Assembly: GCA_001600055.1 (NCBI GenBank)
Contig: BCIV01000005.1
Coordinates: 702,228 to 766,227, forward strand
Direction: 5' to 3'
From: Filobasidium wieringae
Lineage: Eukaryota > Basidiomycota > Tremellomycetes > Filobasidiales > Filobasidiaceae
Length of the DNA: 64,000 nt
In this document: piece by piece, positions 1 through 13,497 of the stretch
Layout: the number at the start of each line of letters is the position of its first letter
Position numbering within the stretch: the stretch's first letter is position 1
Position numbers and translations under genes: made by a program
Notes under the pieces: generated by a model
Database searches by the model: none
What the model was told of the DNA's origin: nothing
What the model saw: the letters and a program-made list of their open reading frames with translations, nothing else

Positions 1-1049
1 GAAGAGTATAGGGAGTGGAAAGCTTGGAAAGAGAAGGACCAGAAGGTCATGGGTCTTATGAGACTCAATGTCTCATCAGGTATCAGGATGGAACTCACAG
101 GTCTGGATACTTCTAAGCAAATCTGGGACAAGCTTGCTAAGCTTCATCAGATGGATGACAAGAACTACAAGGCAGATATAGAGGAGAAGATCACCACTTT
201 CAGGATGACAGAGGGAGATGAGCCTGCCAAGTTCTTGGAAGAATACAGTACNCTGTTGCTGAAGGCACAGACAGCCAACTTCAAGTTGTCAGAAGATGAC
301 AAAGCCACCTATTTCCTTAGGGCTTTGCCTTTCTCTTTTGAGTCTCTCAAGTCAGAGTGGAAGTTGCTCTACAGGATCAAAGACTTGATGAGACAGAAAC
401 AATCCACCTTTGAGGATCTAAGGGGAATGTTCAATACGTTCATTGCTGACTACTAACGTCAGGATGAGGTCAGGACACAGAATGCCATGATGACCAAGAA
501 GGTCAATACCAGTCAGCAGCAACATCAGAAGAGCAAGAGGTCTTCTGGTCAGAAGAAGGATGGTTCCAAGACATCATTGACTTGCTGGAACTGTGGCAAG
601 CAGGGTCATTCAAGCAAGGACTGCTTCTCTCCTAAAAAGTAGGAGATGGAATGACACACAGACCAACTGGACAACAAGACAATTCCAAGAAGAACAAGAA
701 CAAGAACAACTCTTCATCCGTAGCTGGAGCAACCATGGAGGAGATCAGTGAAGAAGAGTATGCTGCACTTGTCAAGAGCAAAGGACAAGAGCGCATTGAG
801 TGGCTAGTTGATCTAGGAGCCAGTTCACACATCTGCAATAACAAGGATGCTTTCAATCAAGTGGAACGCCTTAAGACACCTAAGAGGTTCAGGACTGCAT
901 TTGGAAATGCATCTACCTGTACCATGGGAGGTCAGGTTGCTATGAAGCTACCTAAGAGTGACAACACTCTCATCTTATACAATGTGTCTCTTATGGAAGA
1001 TGCACCCTGTAACCTCCTCAGTCAGGGAACACTGATTGAAAAAGGATGG
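1..1049 (+). mobile_element. Decayed Copia-type retrotransposon fragment (gag to protease), truncated
   Basis: A Ty1/Copia-type element enters from the left edge. The gag reading frame runs from before base 49 to a TAA at 454-456 and continues in the same frame through a CCHC zinc knuckle (C-W-N-C-G-K-Q-G-H-S-S-K-D-C, 583-624) to a TAG at 640-642. A second frame (651 onward) carries an aspartic-protease signature, D-L-G-A-S-S-H, near 810-830, where the usual motif is D-S/T-G-A. Coding similarity stops abruptly at 1049, where LTR-like sequence begins. The internal stops, frame change and truncation mark it as inactive. The rest of its pol is not recognisable elsewhere in the window. Confidence 0.8.
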
Positions 1050-1822
1050 TGTTGGATATGCGCTATTGCGCTATGCAACCTCAGCCTAGTGTCACGTGAC
1101 ACTCTTCCCTCTTGCGCGCATCCTCCTCTCTGTCTCTCTCTGTACAAGTCATCTTCATCCTTCCGTACTACTTTACTTTAGTTTCCCTGTTGTGATTCAT
1201 ACTTATCACTGAATCACAACAGGTATGTTACCTTGTAGTAGTGATGCCCCATATACTTTTCACTGAATCACAACAGGTTATAAGCCCAGGGTGTTGACAC
1301 CACCCCGTTCAGTGAAAAGGATCAAAGGATACTACGTACACGGCAAGGAATTCTCTTCACTCTCCCGTACACTGTACTACTCCTTTCTTCTACCTCTTTC
1401 TAGTACAAATAAACATTAGAAACATACACACAACAACACAGGACTCTACTGGAACTACATCCCTCTTCCGTTCCTTCTGTTCTCACGCTTCTCACGTCTA
1501 CCGTACCTACAAAAAGAGACAGCTCTACGTGGCAGGCGACATGTACCCAGCTGCTCTGCGCGTGCACCAGCCAGGCAAATCATTTCCCCACTTTCTGGGG
1601 AAATGAACTTGCGGCCGAAACTCTTGCGCAACCACTGTGAATTGAACGCAGACCTCTTTACACATCTCAGGAGACTTAAAAAGGCTTGNATACCACTACA
1701 CCAGTGNANGTAAACTTGNNGTNCNCTNTTTNCGTTCACNATANNATACATTTCNNATCNTTTCGGTCCGGTCAACCTGACCTCCCACTCTCTTCCATCA
1801 ACAACAATCATACCTTTGCATC
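1050..1822 (+). mobile_element. Probable 5' LTR and leader of the second Copia-type element
   Basis: The sequence switches at 1050 from the older protease frame to TGTTGGATATGCGC, a typical TG start of a Copia LTR. The stretch holds CT-rich runs, an A/T-rich promoter-like segment near 1400-1425, inverted and direct copies of a 14-bp motif (1186-1277), and then the untranslated leader before the gag start at 1823. Many N bases between 1689 and 1761 prevent placing the LTR end (expected CA) and the primer-binding site. The 5 bases before the TG (GATGG) would be the left target duplication, but its partner is not visible because the right side of the element is lost. Confidence 0.55.
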
Positions 1823-3608
1823 ATGTCTGATTCTGAGTCCGACTCAGAACAGCATACACATGCAAAGCTTCCCACTCTCAAGGGAACTTCCAACTATTCA
1901 CCATGGTCTCGAGCTATCACGGCTCAGCTTATGGGGAAGAACCTACTGTCTGTCCTGCAAGCAACTGCTGCAGCCGTTCCTGCGCCCTTGGTCACTCCTG
2001 TCACTGTTCCGCACAGTGCTTCTCCCGGAAGCCTCTCTGGAGGCAGGACCACCACCTCGGCTATCTTGGAACCTGCTCAGTCTGCTATTGCTACTGCTAC
2101 TACTGCTACTGCCGTACCTCTTCTTTCTTCCCGTAAGAATGAAAAGGCCTACTCTTTGATTTATCTCTCGCTCTCGGAAACTGTTCAGAAAAACTTGTCA
2201 CATGCTGCTGCAGACGCCTTCTCTCCTGATGCTCTCTTACTATGGAATGAGCTCAAGAAGGCTTACGGTGCATCTTCTCTGCAAGAACTTGGAAATCGAA
2301 TGGAGATCATCTGGGGAACCCGTATCCCTGAGAATGAAGACCCTGTCAAGGGAATGGCTAGGATGCGCTCTGCATACTCTGAAGTCATCTCCACCGGGAA
2401 GACTCCATTTGATGATCAACTGTTCACCATTGCCATGCTCCGTNCTCTTCCTCCGTCTTACTCTCCTACTGTCCAGTCTCTGTACCAGCAACCTGGCATC
2501 ACCTNGGAAGATGTGTTTGGTTCTGTCAAGACTGAATGGTCCCGCCGTACTGNTGGCAAGGATGCCACTNGTTCTGCCTTGTTTGGATCTGCCGGATCTA
2601 ACAANGGCAATAAGAACCAGAACCGGAACAATGGTCAACGTCAAGGACAAGGAAAGAAGCAACAAGGTCAAGGTCAAGGCAATCAGGACGGCAAGTGGTG
2701 CCATATCCACCAGTCCAACTTGCATGATCTCAAGGAGTGCCGCACTGCCATTGAGATGTTTGGCTCCAAAGCCAACACCGCTTCTGCCCCTGCTGCTGCT
2801 GCCAACTCTGNTACACCTGTCTCGTCTTCCGTNTCTTCTGCCACTGGTCANGCNGCTTTTGCATCTGCCCTGATTGTCAAGACTGCCAGTCCCTCTCGGG
2901 ACTCCTACCACATTGACTCGGGTGCATCAGAACATATGGATCACACCGCTCACAGGTTCTTGACCAAGTTTGCAGACCGCAGACCTGTCACTGTGGGAGG
3001 TGGCCGTGTCCTCTGGTCCACTCATGTCGGCAAGGTCAAGATCTCTGACAGCATTGTCCTGAACAACGTCCTCCTCATCCCTGATCTGGGATGCAACCTC
3101 ATTTCTGTCCCCCGGCTGCTCCAGTCAGGGTATTCTGTCAACTTCAGCAAGTCTGCTTGCATACTCGGTCTCACAGCCGGTAACAGTTCTACCTCCGCCA
3201 TGGTTACAGCTCCCTACACCAATGGACTGTACACTCTCGAGGCAAGCTACCATCCTCCTTCCTCCGGCTCAGCCTATGCAGCCCGCTCAGTTGCTGACCA
3301 ACTCACCTACTGGCATCACAGATTGGGTCACCTCAATTTCCGTGAAGTAGTGAGGATGGGCAACGAGGGTCTGTTGGGTAAGGAGTGGAAGGATGTATCT
3401 AGTTCTGCCTTGGCTTATGCACAATGTGAAGACTACATCATGGGCAAGGGTCACCGTCTGCCTTCCCATATTGTCACGGAAAGGACCATCATGCCAAATG
3501 AACTGGTTCATGCTGACATCTGGGGTCCTGCCCGTACAGCTTCTCATGGTGGCAGTAAGTATTTCTTGACCTGTTATGATGACCATACCAAGCACGTCAG
3601 GATCTACT

Positions 3609-4293
3609 TGTGAAGGATACACGCATTATACGCACTACACACATTGGATATACCAACACGCACAGTTGAAACACCAACACAACACAGCTGCACAGCACTA
3701 CGGATCATCCACGGACTCATCAATCAGTTTTGGACTTGATCAAACCTTCTTGATCTCAAACACGTACTTGATCAAACCTTGTGATCTCAAACACGGACTT
3801 GATCAAACTTAGTTCTCTCAAACACCTACCTCATCAAACTTAGTGTTCTCAAACACGTACTTCATCAATTCCTTGGCAGGAATAAGATTCACTTGACGGA
3901 TACTCGTACTACTTTACGAATGCTTGTACTACTTTACAAATCCTTGTTGATTACCTTTCACTTGTACTCTATTGTCTTGTAGACATATATATACAAGGCT
4001 AGGAGAGGAGGAACAGAGCTGAACACTATTACCTCCTACTTCTTCAGTCTTCATAGAACATACTTCCTGACTCATACCTTCACCACCAGCTTCAGCACTC
4101 ACGCTTCAGCACCTTCAACCTTCAACACAACAAGGCCTAGCTACCCTTGTTGCTCACTTCAACTTCATCAACTTCATCAACTTGTTAAGATATCAGTGGG
4201 ATTCAGGGATAAGATAAGACAACTGCGAGAACCTGGACAAATAATAGCTGTGAGAGCAACTTGGTATTCTTCTGAACACCCGGTCACTCCACA
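3609..4293 (+). mobile_element. Solo LTR (685 bp) inside the integrase of the Copia-type element
   Basis: The insert begins TGTGAAGGATACACG and ends GGTCACTCCACA, so it has TG...CA ends and imperfect terminal inverted repeats (TGTGAAG and TGTGGAG). It is flanked on both sides by CTACT (3604-3608 and 4294-4298), a 5-bp target-site duplication. The host integrase frame stops just inside the insert and resumes in phase beyond it. There is no internal coding region, so this is a solo LTR left by recombination between two LTRs. A TATA-like run (ACATATATATACA, near 3983-3995) and a 31-bp tandem array lie inside. Orientation is inferred from the position of the TATA-like run. Confidence 0.9.
3732..3870 (+). 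repeat. About 4.5 tandem copies of a 31-bp unit within the solo LTR
   Basis: The unit GTACTTGATCAAAC followed by CTTGTGATCTCAAACAC recurs four times with small changes and a partial fifth copy. Copies diverge at several positions (CTTGATC to CCTCATC; CCTTGTGATC to TTAGTGTTC). The array lies upstream of the LTR TATA-like run, the position of enhancer-type repeats in fungal LTRs; that role is inferred. Confidence 0.8.
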
Positions 4294-6249
4294 CTACTGC
4301 ATGAAAGCCAAGTCGGAAGCCTTGCAAAAATTCAATGAGTACATTGCACTGGTCCAGAACCATTGCAAGACCACCATCAAACGAATCCGTACAGACAACG
4401 GAGCCGAGTTCACCTCTCAAGCATTCCAGAAACTGCTTGCAGAGAACGGCATACTGGCCGACAAGGTCCCTCCTGATGCTCACTCTCAGAATGGCAGAGT
4501 TGAGCGAGCTCATCTGACCATCCTGAATGCTGTCCGTACTCTTCTCACCACCACCAGCTTGCCTCTCACCTTCTGGGCAGAAGCTGCTTCTTATTGTACA
4601 TGTGCGCAACAGGGTTCCTGATGCAAGAACAAGACGGATCCCTTACACTGTTTGGTCTGGCCGTGAAGTCAATCATCAGCACATTCGTCCGTTTGGCTGT
4701 GACATCTATGTCCGTGATCATACTCAGACCAACAAGCTTGAGCCCCGGTTCAAGAAGGGCATCTTGATGGGCTGGGCTGAGGACAGTGAACACACCGTCA
4801 AGTACTATGATCCTGCCAACAAGACTTTCAACTATTCCCGTGATGTCATCTTTGCCCTACCTGATCGAGGGGGGGATACAAAAAAACCATCATCATCTAT
4901 CACTCCGGTCAAAGAGAACAACACCGAGAACAGCACCAAGGACAAGATCTCTTCACGGAACAGGTATGCTCCGCTAGCAGACTTATCTGATCAAGAAGAA
5001 GAAGACCATCTGGATACTCCTCCGCAGACTCGAGTGCTTGCTCCCGTTCCAGATCATCAACAGCAACTGCCTCATCCACAGCGTGTAACTCCTCCTGCAA
5101 GACGCAGAGAGCCTAGGTACAGGAGATCACCTTCACCTGACCCGCTGGACAACTATTCCGACTCTGACTTGGAAGAGATCCCTCAGCAAGTGGGAGTCTA
5201 CCGCCGTCAACCTGCTCAAGCAGCAGATGACTCTGACAGCTCTGAGGATCCTCTTGCTATGATGGCCATGGCATTCCTAGCTGACATCACCAATCCCAGG
5301 TCATACAGAGAAGCACGTACCTCTGGCCAGTGGGAGCACTGGAAGATAGCCATGGATGACGAGCGAAGTAAGATGGACAAGTACCAAGTGTTTGAGATCA
5401 CTCCCCATCTGCCTTCCATGCATGTGCTCAAAGCACGCTGGGTCTACACCAGGAAGATAGACGGCATCACTCGCAAGGTTGCAGCATACAAGGCCCGCTG
5501 GGTAGCCAAAGGCTATGCACAGATCAAAGGGCTTCACTTCAATGATATCCATGCTTCCGTTGTGCACAAGGACTCCATCCGAGTCTTCCTCTCCCTTGTC
5601 AACTCACTTGACATGGAGTGTGATCAGGTCGACATCAAGGCCGCTTTCCTGAATGGAGAGCTAGAGGAGACCATCTTCATGGAACCACCTGAAGGTAGTG
5701 ACATTCCTCATGGCAAGGTCATCCGGCTCAGGAAGTCTCTCTATGGTCTACGTCAGTCTCCTTGCTGTTTCAACCAGTCCTTTGACAAGTGGATGAAGTC
5801 AGAAGGCTTCACTCCTACTCGAGCAGATCCATGTCTTTATGTCTACAAGCAGGACAAGGTCACCATGCTTGTTTCCGTCCATGTTGTTGACCAGCTCATT
5901 GCATGCAATGACAGACCGGCCCTCAATGCTTTCAAGAAGCAGCTCAATGCACAGTTTGAGTGTACAGACAACAGACCTGTCAACTACTTCCTTGGTTTCA
6001 ATGTCATCCGTGACAGGCAAGCTAGACGGCTAGACATCTCCCAGGAGCACTATGTGGAAGCTCTGCTTGAGCGCTTTGACATGACCAACTGTAACCCAGT
6101 CAGGACACCCCTTCCTGCGTCATTCAAGCCAGTCTCTGCTACAGATGAGGAACATGCAGCCGCAAAGGATCTGGACTTTCCTGGACTAGCTGGATCCGTC
6201 CTCTACTTGCTCACCATCACCCGGCCAGACATTGCCTGTGCTGCAGGTC

Positions 6250-6762
6250 TAGAGTTGGCACAAGTTTGACTTGAACGCCTGAACATGAACAAACAAATGG
6301 CTGCTTTTGAATGTTTGAACGCTTATGAAGTTCAAATTTGAACACATTCAATTTTAAGAAGTTCAATCTGGAGTTCAAGTTTAATACTTTCCAGAATTTC
6401 TTATTGAACTTTACTGAACTTGAACTCAATTTTGGTGAGTTTAAGGGGTTGAACTTCCTTTGAACTCTTGGACTTCTACTTGTTTTCCTTCTTGATCTCC
6501 AATCAAGGTAGATGACGTATTGCTACGCATAGTATACCTCATATGGACACCATACAAAGCTATAGGCATATTGGTTTTTTTGCTGGAGGCTTTGCTTGAT
6601 GGGGCTGAATATCTTGGAAGTTCAAGAGTTTAATGAAGTTTTGAACTTTTGAACGCCTGAACGTCTAGGAGTTTAAGTTCAAGTTCAAGTTTAACAAAAA
6701 CAAACAGTTTTGAACACGTACAACAGGAGTTTGATTGAACTTTTAAACTTCTGCCAACTCTA
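6250..6762. mobile_element. Non-autonomous TIR element (MITE-like), TTGAAC-rich
   Basis: The left end TAGAGTTGGCA (6250-6260) is the exact reverse complement of the right end TGCCAACTCTA (6752-6762), and the match extends inward with few mismatches (CAAGTTTGA against GAAGTTTAA). Both ends can be read as a TA duplication next to GAGTTGGCA, as in Tc1/mariner elements. The interior has no open frame but is packed with TTGAAC/GTTCAA in the left 200 bp and the right 140 bp, typical of subterminal transposase-binding repeats. It cuts off the Copia reverse transcriptase. The superfamily assignment is tentative. Confidence 0.7.
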
Positions 6763-7805
6763 TACGTTATACATACAAGTCCCTGGTACCAGTCCCCACG
6801 GACACACATCAACAACGTGGTCCTAACAGCTTTGACAGGAGGTAGTAAGGCTACACCTTGCCCTCCAATCTGTATATATAGCAGACACTTTGTGAAGTTG
6901 GTTGCCACTCTCTTGACATATCAGGAGGCACGGTCAGCATGCTTAAGACGCTACAACACAAAACAGATAGAGTCATCCAACCAATAACATATAATGAATA
7001 CATACCCAATACTTGTTCTAAGACTTAGGAGGACCATAAACGGAGGATCAGCTACCCACCTGTTAACGGAGATCGCTTGATTACGGTAACATCAAAGAAT
7101 CTTCTTAGTAAGACTGGCAACAACAAAGACGGTATTCCTGTAGAAACCCGTATCTTCACAACAAGATTATGTTCCGTGTTGTATTGATGATGTGCGGTAC
7201 ATAGTAGATTCGGTTGAATTGTTTGGTGAACTGGATGAAATGAGGTTGGACCAAAAAGGGGTTGTTGTTTGGTTGGTTGATGGATGTTCTACTTGGCCAA
7301 TGTCTTGATGAATGATTGTAACATGAATCACCAACAACCTCCCCATTCAATTTGATCTCTCTCTGCTTACTCTGTCCAAGCTCAAGGAAAACACCAGATT
7401 TTGATGACCTGATCAGTAAAATCTCCAGGACACCACAACACCAAAGGATGTCCTCTTTCCCTTAAACCAATCATTCCCTAAGAAGCTTCGCAGACAAGCT
7501 TCTAAAACGACCTCCTGTAGATGAGTCGTGACGATTGATTGAGAATTCTTATCACGACTGCGCATAACAGATGCATATTTTGTGCTAAGATTACAATTTG
7601 GCAAGTTCCACTTGCCCACTTGAGGCATGCCAGATGATTCAAAACTTCGTAGTTTAATAACACACATGGTTTCGTAAATAGGTTGTTTCATGATGCTGGA
7701 TTCCTGAACGGTTCGAGATCAGTAACGTTGCATAAATCTAGCCAGCTTCGACACGTGGAACTCACATGCAGACGAGACTGGATGTACGGTACGTGGTTCT
7801 AGTAA
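6763..7805. other. Non-coding stretch between the repeat nest and the first gene
   Basis: No convincing coding region is seen. A TATA-like run (CTGTATATATAGC, near 6870-6882) and low-complexity LTR-like text continue to about 7000, so the first part may be another degraded element whose ends I could not define. From about 7150 to 7800 only short unsupported minus-strand frames occur. The last part is the 3' flank of the RRM gene. Confidence 0.4.
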
Positions 7806-9181
7806 TCAGATCTCTGCACCATCTGTAGTCGGCGAATCGGGCGCAGGCTGCCTTTCGTTAGCTACTTTGACGACCAACTCCCTCTCGTCAACCTTGTAGC
7901 CTTGAAGCTTGTCGAGAGCTAGCTTCTGTTGTTCTTGTGACTCAGTCTCAACAAACCCGAAACCCTTGGAGCGAGGAGCTGTCGCCACTCCCTTCCTCTG
8001 GAACCCAGGCTTCGTGATAACTTTGGCAGATTTGATCGAGACATTGAGCTCGGTAAAGATCCGGCTAAGCTGGTCATCATCGACGGAGAAGGGCAGATTG
8101 GCAACAAAAAGCAACTGTAGGTGATTCAACGTTGTTCGTAAGCAGAAGCAAAGGAGCGTACAGGTGCACAAGCAACTTACGGTCGAAGAAGGTTCTCCAG
8201 TAGCGATTGTTCGAGGGGCACGTGGCTTCTTCTCCGTCTTGACCCCGGAGCTAGCGCCAGAGTTTTCTCCACCCTCATCGTCTATCCTAGCTGCTCCTGC
8301 AAGATTGTCAACTTCGCCAGATAGAGGAGCCTTGGCTTTCTTGTTCCTGGTTCTCTTGGATTTCGTTTTAGAGACACTGCTCTCCTCTCCTCCTGCACTT
8401 TGTTCTACGTCATCATCGGCAGGTAACCGCCGTGCGGGCCGCTATCGGAGGCTTCATGTTAGAGATGAATCGTATTTATTGTAATCCTTCTCACCTTTTT
8501 CCTTTGGTTTCGACTCTTCTTGGGTTGATCTTCCGTCGCTTGAACAGCGTCAGCAGTACCACTTACGCCGCTGGCACCGCCGAGAACTGAACCGGTCGAT
8601 TGTTCCGGAGATTCGCCAGTTTTGGCCGCCTTCTTACGGGATCGACGTTCGGACTTGTCAGCAGCCGCTTTCGCAATAGCTACATTGATCTCCCTTTCAT
8701 CTAGAGCTGATTGGTATGCAATGATTATCATGTGAGCAGAATTCATAGGAAGGCTGGTATAGTATGATCTTACACTGCTTGTCGAGCTTGGCTACCGCTT
8801 GCTCCGCTTCGTCTTTGGTCGCCCACACCGCAAAGGCATATCCGGCAGGACGTCCATTCCTGCTCGCTAGCTCAAGACTCTCACTAGCGGTGCATGACCT
8901 CAGTTTGATAATCTCTTACAGTTCGAACTTTACTTACAGTGAACCACCAGCAGATTCGGTGAATGCTCGAACTCCTTCTTCAGTCGCAGTGAACGAAAGG
9001 TTGCCAATGAAGACCTGTGCGATAATCAGCAATGAACAATCAGTCCTACTCTCAGCATGAATACATATCAGCTAATATCACGATCAAGCCGTACCTTTCG
9101 CCCAAACTTATCGTCGATCTCAGGTGCTGATTTCTGGTCAGCGGCCTCGGCAGAAGTGTTGGTAATGGGTTCAACGGACAT
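7806..9181 (-). CDS. Two-RRM RNA-binding protein
   Basis: Six exons on the minus strand: 9095-9181, 8938-9014, 8774-8883, 8495-8706, 8181-8441, 7806-8114; the phases close to a 351-residue protein. The first RRM starts V-F-I-G-N-L-S-F about 30 residues in and ends near D-E-R-E-I-N-V-A. A basic Lys/Arg-rich, acidic-patched linker follows. The second RRM has RNP2 L-F-V-A-N-L and RNP1 K-G-F-G-F-V-E and lies at the C terminus. The layout resembles fungal Sbp1/nucleolin-like proteins that bind mRNA or pre-rRNA, but no specific orthologue is claimed. The start is the ATG that leads straight into the first RRM; a longer upstream frame lacks support. It lies 297 bp downstream of the MCM6 stop in the same orientation. 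Confidence 0.85.
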
Positions 9182-9478
9182 GTTGGCGTAGCGTTGAATT
9201 GATGATTGTTGGGCAATGGAACTCTCGAATATTGCTGCAAATGGGAGAGTGAAGTGATAGATCGAGATGAGCCCATCGCCGGTTACCATCGTAGCATGAG
9301 CCACCAGCGCGACAGTCCCCCCCATGGCTTCAGCCAGCGTGAGAAAGCGCGATCATGACGTCAGCATACCATACAACAATGCTATCTACAGGCCCAAAGA
9401 TCCTACAGCCTACAGCCTACATTCCATTTCAATTGTATTTACAAAGATGCGTCGATGTTTCTCCTGTGTCATGTAAGG

Positions 9479-13109
<3,631 letters not shown>

Positions 13110-13328
13110 GCTGCTCGATAGTTGCAGTTCCCTAACCTGTGATCGGCAGACCAGGAGTAATATTCAGGCTGATCCGTTCGGAACGAGTGATTGCACTCTC
13201 TGAGGTAATTGAGGTAATTGATCTCTGATCTTTGAAATCTCGGAGGTCCAACTCGAGGTTGTTTTGTTTGTTGTTCTTGCTCGCTTGGTCGATAACTCTT
13301 CTTCTTCATTTACAGCGCGTTGAAGACA

Positions 13329-13340
13329 ACGCGAGCGCGT
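13329..13340. promoter_or_regulatory. Paired ACGCG motifs (MCB-like) upstream of MCM6
   Basis: ACGCG (13329-13333) and its reverse complement CGCGT (13336-13340) face each other two bases apart, about 220 bp upstream of the MCM6 start. ACGCG is the core of the MBF (Mbp1-Swi6) box that drives G1/S genes including MCM genes in studied yeasts. Use here is inferred from motif and position. Confidence 0.45.
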
Positions 13341-13497
13341 CGCCAGAGCGGATCCGCGGATTCGCTATGCCAGGCAACAAGCCATCGTCATCACCTGAAA
13401 TGCGAACTGTCCGTCTCTATTGCCGGGAGACCTGACTACTAAAGCTTAGGCTGACGAACACCAACCTCTTCAAAGCTAAAACCTTCTATCTCAAACG

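Larger units (their letters stand above)
1823..6249 (+). pseudogene. Copia-type gag-pol polyprotein, disrupted and truncated
   Basis: A long Gag-Pol frame starts at 1823. In order it shows a Gag region of the UBN2 type, a Cys/His-rich stretch near 2697-2740, a protease motif D-S-G-A-S near 2915, the gag-pre-integrase H-x3-H module near 3310-3330, the integrase core (D-N-G-A-E-F near 4396) and the reverse transcriptase (from about 5400). Damage is extensive: a solo LTR interrupts the integrase at 3609-4293; a frameshift lies near 4585-4620; the second zinc-binding Cys of the HHCC module is Tyr (3434-3436); the usual Y-V-D-D motif of the RT reads H-V-V-D (5880-5891), so a catalytic Asp is missing. 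RNase H is absent because a TIR element begins at 6250. The copy cannot be autonomous. Confidence 0.85.

Noticed and set aside
7156..7691. Two minus-strand frames between the repeat nest and the RRM gene
   Set aside because: Short, A/T-rich and unlike any family.
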